Origin: Pseudomonadota bacterium
Lineage (GTDB): Bacteria; Pseudomonadota; Alphaproteobacteria; Rhizobiales; Xanthobacteraceae
NCBI GenBank assembly: GCA_023404675.1
Contig: JAEYAW010000031.1
Coordinates: 62,001-126,000, forward strand
Direction of reading: 5' to 3'
Length of the DNA stretch: 64,000 nt
Shown here: positions 1 through 8,713 of the stretch, piece by piece
Position numbering within the stretch: position 1 is the first letter of the stretch
Layout: the number at the start of each line of letters is the position of its first letter
Made by a program: the position numbers and the translations under genes
Notes under the pieces: model-generated
Seen by the model: only the letters and a program-made list of their open reading frames with translations
What the model was told of the DNA's origin: nothing
Database searches by the model: none

Positions 1-1885
1 CGAGCACCTTGACGTGGCCGGTGCCGGGATCGACCGCCACATGGGCGGCCTGCGTGCCGTAGGCCCATGTGTATTTCTTGTTGAAGAACTCCGCCTCGAT
101 CTCGATGGGCTGATCCGACAGGCCGGCGAGCGCCAGCACCTTGTCGCCGTGGTACACCTGTTCGCCGTCGATCCTGACATCCTCGGCGGCACAGCCGAAG
201 CGCAGCGCCGCCGCGGCGCGGATCGCCGCCTTCAGCTTCTCCGCGCCGATCAGCAGCGCCGAGCCGCCCATCACGGTAGAGCGTGAGTGATAGGCGCCGT
301 AACCGTCCTTCACATGGGTCGTGGAGCCGTGGAAGATGGTGATGCGCTCGAACGGCAGTTCGGTGGCGTCGGCTGCGATCTGGCCCATGATGGTCTCAAG
401 GCCCTGCCCGACCGACGACGAGCCCATATAGACCGACAGCGAACCGTCGGTTTCCAGCACCAGCCGGCATTCTTCTTTCGGCCCGGCCGCGCCGCCCTCG
501 ATGAAGCTGCCCACGGCGATGCCATGATAGTAGCCATCGATCAGCTTGCCGCTGAGCTTGCTCTTTTCCGCCCAGTCGAACTCGGCGATGCAGCGATCGA
601 ACACCGCGTGATAGTCGCCGCTGTCGAGTTCGGTCGAGCTGTCATAGGGGGTGATGCTCGGCAGCGGATAGGGCATCTGCTCGTCGGCGACAAGATTGCG
701 CCGCCGCAGCTCGACCCGGTCGATGCCGAGATCCTTCGCCACCAGATCGATCAGGCGTTCGCGCGCGAAGTCGGTTTCGAAGCGGCCGGGGCCGCGATAG
801 GTGCCGCTCGGCGTCTTGTTGGTGGTGAGCATCGTGCTCTTCAGGTCGACATGCTCGAACTGATACGGCCCGCACATGTACTGCGCGACGTTGCGCGGCC
901 CGACCGAGCCGTTGGTGCGCACATACGCGCCGATGTCAGCCCAGACCTGACCGCGCAGGCCGACGAAGCGGCCGTCCTTCATCACCGCGATCTCGACGTC
1001 GCATTCGATGTCGCGCGCGTGATTGGCGGTCATCATGTGCTCGCGGCGATCCTCGATCCACTTCACCGGCCGCCCGACGATCCTGGACGCGGCCGGGATC
1101 AGGAAGTCCTCGGGATAGAATTCCCCGCGCGAGCCGAAGCCACCGCCGACATCGACCTCAAGCAGATCCACGGATTCCAGCGGCAGGCCGAGCTGCGCCG
1201 CCAGCGTGCGGCGATTGTGCCAGGCCGTCTTGGCCGCGCCCCACACCGTCAGCTTGTTCGCGGCGGCATCCCACTCGGCCACGAAGCCGCGCGGCTCCAT
1301 GAACATCGCGGCGTGGCGCTGCACGGCGAACCGCTCACGGCGCACATAGTCCGCCTTTGCAAAGGCGTCGTCCGCATCGCCGCGAAACGCGGACCAGGTG
1401 ATGGCCTGATTGGAGCCGTGCTCCTCGAACAGCAGCGCGGCCGGCGCCAGCGCCGTCTGGCGGTCGATCACTGCGGGGAGCGGGGCGATATCGACCTCGA
1501 TATCCTCCAGCGCATCCTCCGCGATGCTCTGGCTGTCGGCCAGCACCACGGCGAGCGGCTCGCCGACATAGCGCACCTTCGCATCGGCCAGCGTCGGCTG
1601 GTGAAAGGTTTCGAGCTGCGGCAGAGGCTGAAGACGCAGCGGAATTCTGGGGACGGCCTCACCCAGATCCGCCGCCACGATCACTCGCTGCACGCCGGGG
1701 CGCGCCAGCGCGCGGCTGACATCGATACCGCGCAACGTGCCATGCGCGACCGAACTGCGCAGGATCACCGCATAAAGCTGGCCCGGCCGGTTGACGTCGG
1801 CCACATAGGTTCCGCGTCCGCGCAGCAGCCGCAGATCTTCGACCCGCTCCATGGCACGGCCGATGTAGGAATTGGCAACCTTCAT
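1..1885 (-). CDS. Molybdenum hydroxylase large (molybdopterin-binding) subunit, CoxL-like, partial
   Basis: Large subunit of a xanthine dehydrogenase / aerobic CO dehydrogenase family enzyme, which binds the molybdopterin cofactor. The gene starts at ATG 1885 and runs off the left edge, so about 628 residues are visible and the C-terminus, with the catalytic glutamate, is missing. The N-terminal a/b-hammerhead domain and the first cofactor domain, with the glycine-rich stretch GGGFGSRGEF, are recognisable. The active-site loop near residue 362 reads TYRGPGR, not the AYRCSFR of true CO dehydrogenases, so this is the form II type and the substrate is unlikely to be CO. Its ATG overlaps the TGA of the 2Fe-2S subunit gene, which implies translational coupling in an M-S-L operon. 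The substrate cannot be read from sequence. Confidence 0.93.
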   Translation of the reverse strand, partial: MKVANSYIGRAMERVEDLRLLRGRGTYVADVNRPGQLYAVILRSSVAHGTLRGIDVSRALARPGVQRVIVAADLGEAVPRIPLRLQPLPQLETFHQPTLADAKVRYVGEPLAVVLADSQSIAEDALEDIEVDIAPLPAVIDRQTALAPAALLFEEHGSNQAITWSAFRGDADDAFAKADYVRRERFAVQRHAAMFMEPRGFVAEWDAAANKLTVWGAAKTAWHNRRTLAAQLGLPLESVDLLEVDVGGGFGSRGEFYPEDFLIPAASRIVGRPVKWIEDRREHMMTANHARDIECDVEIAVMKDGRFVGLRGQVWADIGAYVRTNGSVGPRNVAQYMCGPYQFEHVDLKSTMLTTNKTPSGTYRGPGRFETDFARERLIDLVAKDLGIDRVELRRRNLVADEQMPYPLPSITPYDSSTELDSGDYHAVFDRCIAEFDWAEKSKLSGKLIDGYYHGIAVGSFIEGGAAGPKEECRLVLETDGSLSVYMGSSSVGQGLETIMGQIAADATELPFERITIFHGSTTHVKDGYGAYHSRSTVMGGSALLIGAEKLKAAIRAAAALRFGCAAEDVRIDGEQVYHGDKVLALAGLSDQPIEIEAEFFNKKYTWAYGTQAAHVAVDPGTGHVKVL

Positions 1886-2355
1886 GACCGATCCCCGCGC
1901 ACATAATATTGACGGGCTTCGAGCACCGCCTCGATGATCGGCACATAGCCGGTGCAGCGGCACAGGTTGCCGGAGAGCGCATCGCGGATGCGCTCCTCGT
2001 CGGCATCCGGTTCACTGCTCAGCAGCGCATGGGCCGTGGTGATGAAGCCGGGCGTGCAGAAGCCGCACTGCAGCGCGTGATGCTTGCGGAACGCGGCCTG
2101 CAGCGGCGACAGTTCGTCGCCGGACAATCCCTCGACCGACACCACCTGCTCGCCTTTCACCTGCACCGCGAGCATCAGGCACGAGCGCACCGCCTCGCCG
2201 TTGACGATGACGGTGCACGCGCCGCACACGCCGTGCTCGCAGCCGAGATGCGTTCCGGTTTGCCCGCACTGATCGCGCAGGCAGTCCGCAAGGCTGGTGC
2301 GAGGCTCGATATCGACACTGACGTCAGCGCCGTTGAGATTGAAATCGACTTTCAT
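1882..2355 (-). CDS. Molybdenum hydroxylase small subunit, two [2Fe-2S] clusters, CoxS-like
   Basis: A 157-residue electron-transfer subunit. The N-terminal plant-type ferredoxin domain carries CEHGVCGAC followed by a fourth cysteine in RSCL. The C-terminal four-helix domain carries CGFC and CRCTGY for the second cluster. These are all eight cysteines expected for CoxS/XdhA-type subunits, and the length is normal. It passes electrons from the molybdenum site to the FAD subunit. It lies 15 bp downstream of the FAD subunit gene, and its stop overlaps the start of the large subunit gene (ATGA), so the three are one operon transcribed leftward. Confidence 0.95.
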   Translation of the reverse strand: MKVDFNLNGADVSVDIEPRTSLADCLRDQCGQTGTHLGCEHGVCGACTVIVNGEAVRSCLMLAVQVKGEQVVSVEGLSGDELSPLQAAFRKHHALQCGFCTPGFITTAHALLSSEPDADEERIRDALSGNLCRCTGYVPIIEAVLEARQYYVRGDRS

Positions 2356-2370
2356 TTGTCTCCCCAGATC

Positions 2371-3231
2371 CTACCGCGCCGCGGCTTCGGCGAGGGCGCG
2401 CACCACCAGCGTGGACAGCAGCCCCTTGCGATAGGCCGAGGGCGCATGAATGTCCGAAGGCGGATCGATCTCGGCCTTCGCTGCTGCGGCGACGGCGGCG
2501 ATCGCCTGATCGGTCACCGCCTGCCCCGACAGAACACCCTCAGCGCCCGTGAGCCGCACCGGCGTGTCGGCCACGCCGATCGCGCCGATATGCACGTTGG
2601 TCGCCCTGCCGCTTTCATCGGGATCGTAGAACAGCGCGACGCCGGCCATCGCGAAATCGCCCTTGCGGCGCGCGAATTCCTTGAACGCCCAGCGCCGCGT
2701 CACGGGCCATGCGGGCAGCAGCACGCTGGTGAGCACCTCGTCGCTGGCGAGCGAGGTTTCCAGCGGGCCTGTGAAAAAGTCCGCGGCGTTTTCGACGCGC
2801 ACACCATCAGGTCCGGCAATGCTGATCTGCGCATCGCATGTCAGCGCCACGCCCGGCATCTCCGCCGAGGGGTCAGCATGCGCCAGCGAGCCACCGACCG
2901 TGCCGCGATTGCGCACCTGATAATGCGCCACATGCGTGATCGCTTCCGCGAGCAGCGGGTGAGCCGCTGCAAGCTGCGTGGAGCGCGCGATATCGCACCA
3001 GCGCACCCGCGCGCCCAGCCGCACGCCCTCGGCATCGATGGCAATGGCGCCGAGATCGGGCACGTGTTTCAGATCGACAAGTGTCTCCGGCGCTGCAAGG
3101 CGAAACGCCAGCAACGGCATCAGACTCTGTCCGCCGGATATCAGCTTGGCGTTACCCTGCCCCGCCTGCAGGAAGCTGATCGCCTCCTGCAACGAGGTCG
3201 GCGATTTGTAGTCAAAGGCGGCGGGCTTCAT
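2371..3231 (-). CDS. Molybdenum hydroxylase FAD-binding medium subunit, CoxM-like
   Basis: A 286-residue FAD subunit of the same three-part enzyme. The two FAD-binding motifs of the family are present as SGGQSLMP near residue 33 and TVGGSLAHADP near residue 111, followed by the CO dehydrogenase flavoprotein C-terminal domain. The length matches CoxM/CutM proteins (about 285 residues). It is the first gene of the operon, starting at ATG 3231. An inverted repeat 116 bp upstream (3347-3366) is a candidate operator. FAD would re-oxidise the iron-sulfur subunit and pass electrons to the respiratory chain or oxygen. Confidence 0.95.
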   Translation of the reverse strand: MKPAAFDYKSPTSLQEAISFLQAGQGNAKLISGGQSLMPLLAFRLAAPETLVDLKHVPDLGAIAIDAEGVRLGARVRWCDIARSTQLAAAHPLLAEAITHVAHYQVRNRGTVGGSLAHADPSAEMPGVALTCDAQISIAGPDGVRVENAADFFTGPLETSLASDEVLTSVLLPAWPVTRRWAFKEFARRKGDFAMAGVALFYDPDESGRATNVHIGAIGVADTPVRLTGAEGVLSGQAVTDQAIAAVAAAAKAEIDPPSDIHAPSAYRKGLLSTLVVRALAEAAAR

Positions 3232-3754
3232 GGATTCTCCGGACGGCCAATGCGCCAGTCACCAATTCCGCTCGGCACCCGAGACGGGATCGCATCGTGA
3301 CTGGAGTGACGTCGCGCCATACTGCGCATGTTTAGAACATGTCTTATGTTGACCATCTAGTCAACACGACGTCGCGTGGTTCACAGGCTGCTCAATAATC
3401 ATGCGCCGTGACGCGGCGGCGGGCATCGGACTTCGCAAGACCCGTGGGTGGTCGGGGCAAGACCACGCCATGACAAGGAAAGGCCGCGACTACAGCAGGT
3501 TCTTCCGGTCAGGCTCTGAGGTCCGCTTCGCGGGATTGGAGCTGTGCAGCCTTCTGCCCCTCGGCCTCCAGCCGGGTGGCGCGGCCGAGCCGCAGGAAGT
3601 GGCAGTTCCGCGATGGAGGCGGGCCCGGACGCCGAACATTCGGGCCATCGGTGCCCACAGCACGAAATGACCGTAAAAAAAGCCGCCTTCCCGCTGGACA
3701 TGGCAAAACGTCCTTGCTAAACGACGCCCCTCCGCAGCCACTGGCTGGTCTGAG
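3232..3754. other. Non-coding stretch between the molybdenum hydroxylase operon and tRNA-Lys
   Basis: About 520 bp without a convincing gene. It holds the inverted repeat at 3347-3366. Several overlapping ORFs of 65-100 codons between 3399 and 3762 lack plausible ribosome binding sites, and their translations are arginine- and proline-rich as expected of shadow frames. No terminator or known RNA was recognised. Confidence 0.6.
3347..3366. promoter_or_regulatory. Inverted repeat upstream of the molybdenum hydroxylase operon
   Basis: Perfect 7-bp arms TGTTGAC and GTCAACA separated by 6 bp (CATCTA). It lies 116 bp before the first gene of the operon in an otherwise non-coding stretch. The size and position suit an operator for a dimeric regulator such as a GntR or LysR protein. 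No regulator gene lies next to it in the window, so the assignment is inference. Confidence 0.45.
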
Positions 3755-3830
<76 letters not shown>

Positions 3831-4715
3831 ATAAAATCAAGGGCTTAGATGCCTTGGCGGTTGGGTGTCGATAAAATTTATCGCCACCTTGTCGTCAGCG
3901 GAAAAGGCCGTCCACCCTTCGGCAGACGGCATTGCTGGCGCCTTACCACTCTCCAGCCAGTCGGACGCCCGTTATCTGCTCGCACATATCCGGGAAGCTT
4001 CGCCGAGCTGTTCGCGTCGCGGGAGATCGTTTCGATCAGCACTGGCCTCCGGGTGCAGATCATGGCGCTCCTCGTCAAACAGCGTACAAGCCGCTGCGAT
4101 CAAGATCCACGACCGCCCCAAGATGAAACGCGACGTCCGCGAGGCTTGTCTTGAGCCGATCGCGATCGAGCGGGGCCGCATTATCGCTCATCGGCTCGCC
4201 CTCCCCTTCGGCCGCGCCCGCATCACGATCTCTTCGCACTTCCTTTGGGGCTCGCTCCGGCCCACCACAGCCGCGCCGCGTAGACGCGGTTGCCGGCCAT
4301 TGACGGCGGCCGGTGTTTGCGGATCGGACCTGCGGCCGACTCGCGCCCGTCCTGGTGATACGGGCAACCAGCCCAGGCGAACCCGGACTGTTTGATCGTG
4401 AGCGCATGCAATGCCGCCGCGCGCCTCGTTTTCTTGGGCCTATGGCTGCCTGTGTCGGATGATACTTAGTGTTTCATCTTGCGTGATCATTTGTCGCATG
4501 CGGCGATCCGTAGCGCTGTTGATAAGCACTCGTCACACTGCGCCATCGTGAAAAGAAAATGGCCTTGCTGCGGGAGTTTTTTAGAAACGACACCGCCTCT
4601 CGGCGATAGATTGATACCATCGCGGAGCACTGATCATTAGACGGATTCTACTACAGATATTTGTTTCCCAATGTATCTGCGCCTCTCAGTGAATCTCATT
4701 GGGGGCGACGTAGTG
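3831..4715. other. Non-coding stretch between tRNA-Lys and the siderophore receptor
   Basis: About 880 bp with no gene I can support. ORFs on both strands (3849-4154 and 3865-4395 plus, 4075-4407 minus) overlap each other, have no clear ribosome binding site and match nothing I recognise. They may be decayed remains of the insertion next to the tRNA. The last 250 bp are more AT-rich than the surroundings and contain an Irr-box-like site at 4636-4652, so the receptor promoter probably lies here. Confidence 0.55.
4636..4652 (+). promoter_or_regulatory. Irr-box (iron control element)-like site upstream of the siderophore receptor
   Basis: The 17 bp ATTAGAC-GGA-TTCTACT matches the rhizobial Irr-binding consensus TTTAGAA-NNN-TTCTAAA at 10 of 14 defined positions. 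It is 64 bp upstream of the receptor start codon, where a promoter element would act. A separate half-site TTTAGAA lies at 4579-4585. Irr regulates iron uptake genes in Bradyrhizobium and relatives, so the placement makes sense. The arms are imperfect and the call is tentative. Confidence 0.4.
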
Positions 4716-7187
4716 ATGAAAGCCGGACGAGCAGCGAGCGGGAAGACCAGCCAACATGTGGTCGTGACAGACACGGCCCAGACCAAGCCGGCGCGACGCT
4801 CCGCGATTCCTTACGCAGCTTTGTCTGCGGGCATTGCCATCTCGCTCTCCACCGTCGGACAGTCCGCCTTGGCGCAGGAAGCCGCTGGACAGCGCGCCGC
4901 GCCTCGGGTGCTGGATGCGATCGAAGTCACCAGCCCGCGCAATCAGAAGCGGCGCGCCGTTGCGCCCGCAACATCCGCCCCGCGACAGGCTCAGCCGCGG
5001 CGCTCGCAGAGCGCGCCCGCAGAGACTGTCGGAACACAAGGGCCCGGCGCTCAGCAGACCGGTTATCTCGTTCCGACGGCGTCCTCGCCAAAGCAAACCG
5101 CGCCGCTCCTCGACACACCGCAGACCGTGACCGTTGTGCCGCAGGAGATCATCCGCGAACAGGGCACGCGGACGCTGACCGAAGTGTTGCGCAATACGCC
5201 TGGCATCAGCTTCGACGCGGGCGAAAACGGCTTCTCGACCTCGACGAACAACTTCAAGCTTCGCGGCTTTGACGGCAGCGCCAACATTTTCTTCGACGGC
5301 GCGCGCGATTCCGGAAGCTATACGCGCGATACCTTCAACGTCGACCGTGTCGAGGTGTTCAAGGGGGCTGCTGCCGACAACGGTCGCGGCGGCGCCGGGG
5401 GCTACGTCAACCTCGTGAGCAAGCTGCCGTGGCTTGCCAACGCGACCTATGGCGATGTGGGCTTCGGTTTCCCTGAAGGCGGCCAGCAGGTGCAGAAGCG
5501 CGGCACCATCGATATGAACTACATCGTCGCGCCGAACACCGCCGTTCGCCTCAATGCGATGGTCGAACAGAGTGGCATTCCCGGCCGTGACCTTGCCGAA
5601 AACAAGACCTGGGGCATCGCGCCGTCGCTTGCCTTCGGTCTCGGCACTGATCTGCGCGCCTACATTTCGTATGAACATCTGACCCGCCGCGACCGTCCCG
5701 ACTGGGGCGTGCCCGGCGCGATGGTCAAGGGCATGATCAACTACGATCCAATCGCCGCCCTTGCGTCGCGCAGCAACTTCTACGGCCTGGAATCAGATTT
5801 CGACAATGTCGATGCCGATGCTGTGCTCGGGCGGATCGAATACGACATCGCCAAGAACATCACGATCAGCAACCAGACGCGGTGGTCGACCGTCGATCGC
5901 GAGGCGCAATATACCGTGCCGACCGGCTTCACCCGCGCCACGCTGATGGTCGGAACGCAACGCCAGTTCTACGATCGCCGCAACACGTCGATCTCGAACC
6001 TGACGAATCTCTCGGCGTCGTTCAACACCGGTCCGCTTCAGCATCAGCTGGCGGCGGGGCTGGAATTCACCCGCGAAGAATCGAACGCCCTACGGTTCGG
6101 CACTCAGAACACCAACACCAACCTATTCAGTCCCAACCCCAATCGCGCGATTGCGGCGCCCTTGTCGCCGACCGAGACCAACGGCATCAAGATCGACACT
6201 GTCGCGGCTTATGTGTTCGACACGATCAAGTTGAACGAGCAGTGGTCGGTGTTGGGCGGTCTGCGCGCCGAGAAGTACAATGTCGATATCGACAGCCGCA
6301 CCATCGCGGGCCTGCCCGTGGGACTCAACGCCAGCGAGTCGGAATTCACGCTCGGCGGCAAGGCGGCCATCGTCTACAAGCCGACGCGCGATTCCAGCGT
6401 CTACGGTGCGTTCGGCGTTTCGTATCTGCCGCCCGGATCTTATCTCTCCAATCCGGATATCTCGCGCACCGGTGACAACGCGTTTCCCGGATTCGTCGCG
6501 GGCGCCGATCCGACGCGATTCCACAACTACGAGATCGGCACCAAGATCGATTTCTTCAACCGTCGCCTGATGACGACGGTGGCGCTCTTCCGCACCGAGA
6601 AGCGCAACGCGCCGATAACCGGACGCGACGTCGGCGAAACGGTGGACAGCCTCAAGGGATATGGCGAGCAGGTGGTCCAGGGCATCGAATTTGGTGCCAC
6701 AGGTCAGATCACCGATGCCTGGTCGGTGTTCGGCGGCCTGTTGCTGATGAACAGCGAACGCAACCACTCCGCCTATCTGGACAGCGTGCGCCGGCGGGCG
6801 AACCCCGGCGACTATGGCTCGTACCTCACCACCAGCGGCAACGAACTGGCCTTCACGCCGAATGTGTCCGGCAACCTCTGGACCACCTACAAGTTTATCT
6901 CGACAGGGTTGACGTTGGGAGCCGGCGTGAATTTCGCGACCGAGTCCTATGTCGGGCGTCCCGACGACGCGATTCGTATCATCCCGAACGGTCAGGCCGG
7001 AACGATGCCGGGGTACGTCGCCTTCAATCTGATGGCGTCTTACGAATTCCGGCAAGGCATCACGTTCCGCTTCAACGTCGATAACGTTGCGGACAACCGC
7101 TACGCGATGTCCAGCAACTGGAATGCCTCCCGCGTCAGCATCGCGCCGGGACGGGTCTATCGGATCAGCAGCAGCTTCAAGTTCTGA
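4716..7187 (+). CDS. TonB-dependent siderophore receptor
   Basis: Outer-membrane receptor of 823 residues that imports ferric siderophores using TonB energy. I chose ATG 4716 because GGGGGCG lies 6-15 bp upstream; an in-frame ATG at 4671 has no such site. A long signal peptide ends near residue 53 (ALA before Q). A TonB-box-like LDAIEVTS is at about residue 64. The plug domain follows (about 125-230), and the beta-barrel ends in the usual C-terminal phenylalanine. The sequence fits the catecholate-type receptors related to Fiu. The next gene encodes the PKHD-type hydroxylase that accompanies such receptors in many bacteria. An Irr-box-like site lies upstream. Confidence 0.95.
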   Translation: MKAGRAASGKTSQHVVVTDTAQTKPARRSAIPYAALSAGIAISLSTVGQSALAQEAAGQRAAPRVLDAIEVTSPRNQKRRAVAPATSAPRQAQPRRSQSAPAETVGTQGPGAQQTGYLVPTASSPKQTAPLLDTPQTVTVVPQEIIREQGTRTLTEVLRNTPGISFDAGENGFSTSTNNFKLRGFDGSANIFFDGARDSGSYTRDTFNVDRVEVFKGAAADNGRGGAGGYVNLVSKLPWLANATYGDVGFGFPEGGQQVQKRGTIDMNYIVAPNTAVRLNAMVEQSGIPGRDLAENKTWGIAPSLAFGLGTDLRAYISYEHLTRRDRPDWGVPGAMVKGMINYDPIAALASRSNFYGLESDFDNVDADAVLGRIEYDIAKNITISNQTRWSTVDREAQYTVPTGFTRATLMVGTQRQFYDRRNTSISNLTNLSASFNTGPLQHQLAAGLEFTREESNALRFGTQNTNTNLFSPNPNRAIAAPLSPTETNGIKIDTVAAYVFDTIKLNEQWSVLGGLRAEKYNVDIDSRTIAGLPVGLNASESEFTLGGKAAIVYKPTRDSSVYGAFGVSYLPPGSYLSNPDISRTGDNAFPGFVAGADPTRFHNYEIGTKIDFFNRRLMTTVALFRTEKRNAPITGRDVGETVDSLKGYGEQVVQGIEFGATGQITDAWSVFGGLLLMNSERNHSAYLDSVRRRANPGDYGSYLTTSGNELAFTPNVSGNLWTTYKFISTGLTLGAGVNFATESYVGRPDDAIRIIPNGQAGTMPGYVAFNLMASYEFRQGITFRFNVDNVADNRYAMSSNWNASRVSIAPGRVYRISSSFKF

Positions 7188-7307
7188 TCCGCAAACTGGG
7201 CCTTGCGCTGCGGCGGGTTCGTCTGGAGCCTGTCGCAGTTGCGTCCAGGGGGCCTGTATCGTTTTGTGCGGCCGCTTGGAGCGCAACTCAGCAGAGGACC
7301 GACGACG

Positions 7308-7985
7308 ATGGAGATCATTCCCGACGTTCTGACGCCCGACGATGTCCGCCAATGCCGCACCCTGCTGGAGAAAGTGTCTTGGCAGGATGGCCGACAGACT
7401 GCAGGCCACATCGCGGCCCGGGTCAAACACAACCAGCAACCCTTGCAGGACGATCCGGTTGCGGCCGAACTGAGTGCCTTCGTGCTGGAAAAGCTGAGCG
7501 CGTGCAGCCGGTTCATGGCCGCGGCGCTGCCGCTGAAAGTTCTGCCGCCGCGCTTCAACCGCTATGCCGACAGCGGCACCTACGGCGACCACATCGACAA
7601 CGCAATCTTCGCCGTTCCGGGCGCGGGAGTGCGCGTGCGCGGCGATCTGTCGGCAACGCTGTTTCTCAGTGAAATCGACGACTACGACGGCGGCGAGTTG
7701 CTGATCCGCGGCGAACTGGCGACTCATCAGGTGAAGCTGCCGGCGGGTCACATGATCCTGTATCCGGCCAACACGTTCCATCAGGTCACGCCTGTCACCC
7801 GCGGCGTGCGGCTGGCATCCTTCTTCTGGATCCAGAGCCTCGTGCGCGAAGGCAACCGCCGCGCCATGCTGTTGGATCTCGACGACACAATCCAGGATCT
7901 TGCCCAGCAGGTGCCGGACAGCGATGCTCTCGATCGCCTGACCGGCCTCTATCACAATCTGCTCCGCGAATGGTCAGACACCTGA
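7308..7985 (+). CDS. piuC: PKHD-type hydroxylase, Fe(II)/2-oxoglutarate-dependent (YbiX/PiuC family)
   Basis: A 225-residue oxygenase of the YbiX/PiuC family. The iron triad is visible as H95-x-D97 and H158, and R168 is placed to bind 2-oxoglutarate. ATG 7308 is preferred over earlier in-frame starts because AGAGGA lies about 10 bp upstream and MEIIPDVLTP is the family's usual N-terminus. It follows the receptor gene by 120 bp in the same direction. In E. coli ybiX adjoins fiu, and in Pseudomonas piuC adjoins piuA, so a linked role in siderophore-iron uptake is likely. Its substrate is unknown. Confidence 0.95.
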   Translation: MEIIPDVLTPDDVRQCRTLLEKVSWQDGRQTAGHIAARVKHNQQPLQDDPVAAELSAFVLEKLSACSRFMAAALPLKVLPPRFNRYADSGTYGDHIDNAIFAVPGAGVRVRGDLSATLFLSEIDDYDGGELLIRGELATHQVKLPAGHMILYPANTFHQVTPVTRGVRLASFFWIQSLVREGNRRAMLLDLDDTIQDLAQQVPDSDALDRLTGLYHNLLREWSDT

Positions 7986-8153
7986 GACCAACGACGCCAT
8001 CAGGTCGGGGCACATCACCGTCGTCCAACGCCCCGGGAACGATGCGATCTTCGGCAACAATGGTCCAATCGAGCGGTGAAGTGAACTTCGTGAGCGGCTG
8101 CGACTCGAAGACCGGAAAGCCGCGCCCCGTATGATCCACCGTCGAGCAAGCAG

Positions 8154-8185
8154 AGTCCCGGGTTCGAGCCTGATGCGTCCACCCA
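8154..8185 (+). repeat. Degenerate copy of the tRNA-Lys 3' end (possible att remnant)
   Basis: Aligned by eye from 8156, this stretch matches the last 30 nt of tRNA-Lys (3801-3830) at 25 positions with one gap. It includes the T-loop GGTTCGAGCC and a GCGTCCACC tail like the acceptor end. No cloverleaf can be completed upstream, so it is not a tRNA gene. A 3'-end copy of this kind in direct orientation is what site-specific integration into a tRNA gene leaves behind, but the imperfect match means it is old or coincidental. Confidence 0.4.
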
Positions 8186-8325
8186 GTCTTTCAACGCCGA
8201 TGAAGACGGAAATCGCGACAGGTATTGCAGTTTGCCGTTCGTTGTCCCAAGCTGGCCAAATCGACGCCGCAACGCCTCGTTGCCGCGTTAATACCCCCGA
8301 ATCCGGACGGCCGGGCTTGCGTTGG

Positions 8326-8520
8326 TCAACCCGGATGTGGCGACACCCAAAATCCCTTCTCCCTGATGCTCAATTCCGCCGCGTCGACCAGCGGCCCCTC
8401 CGTCTGGCTGGTCACGAATGACCATCGTCCAAAATAGAGTGGCGGAAGATTTCGCCCATCGGGATCGAGAGACGCACCGATTCTGCGGCTGGTCAGATCG
8501 ATGAAGAAATAGAGGCGCAT
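8326..8520 (-). CDS. Possible small hypothetical protein
   Basis: A 64-residue ORF from ATG 8520 (67 from GTG 8529). The composition is balanced, with an aromatic-rich start MRLYFFIDLTSRRIGAS, unlike the arginine-rich shadow frames around it. There is no strong ribosome binding site, only a purine run directly before the ATG. I do not recognise a family. It sits in the accessory stretch between the tRNA relic and the methyltransferase and could be a phage or island remnant. It may not be expressed. Confidence 0.3.
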   Translation of the reverse strand: MRLYFFIDLTSRRIGASLDPDGRNLPPLYFGRWSFVTSQTEGPLVDAAELSIREKGFWVSPHPG

Positions 8521-8713
8521 CTTTCGCACCAGGAATAGGCCCTTGATTGGCGGAAGTCATACCCGCAACCAGAGGTTAGTCAAAAGATTTTGATCAATTT
8601 TTAATAATTCCGCCCACAGATAGCTCGATTGATAAATTTCGCATCAGGAAAAGTAGTAAAATTCGTTGATTTCCTTCACAGGTTGCAATTTCTCTCCCGG
8701 ATGGAGAGAAACC

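Larger units (their letters stand above)
7986..8713. other. Mostly non-coding stretch with a tRNA 3'-end relic and an AT-rich promoter region
   Basis: About 730 bp between the hydroxylase and the methyltransferase. It contains a degenerate copy of the tRNA-Lys 3' end (8154-8185), one possible short gene on the minus strand (8326-8520) and, from about 8575 to 8700, a strikingly AT-rich segment that probably holds the promoter of the downstream gene. Other short ORFs here are not credible. Confidence 0.55.

Noticed and set aside
287..3300. Long plus-strand ORFs (539 and 463 codons) opposite the molybdenum hydroxylase genes
   Set aside because: Rich in histidine, arginine and aspartate as expected from antisense reading of high-GC genes; no recognisable domains or ribosome binding sites. 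The minus-strand genes are clear.
3849..4407. Overlapping ORFs of 100-176 codons after tRNA-Lys, considered as an integrase remnant
   Set aside because: No tyrosine-recombinase motif (R...H-x-x-R...Y) could be read in any frame, so an integrase call is not supported.
8100..8190. A second tRNA gene at the tRNA-like sequence
   Set aside because: Only the T-arm and acceptor 3' end are recognisable. No anticodon arm, D-arm or pairing 5' acceptor strand exists upstream.
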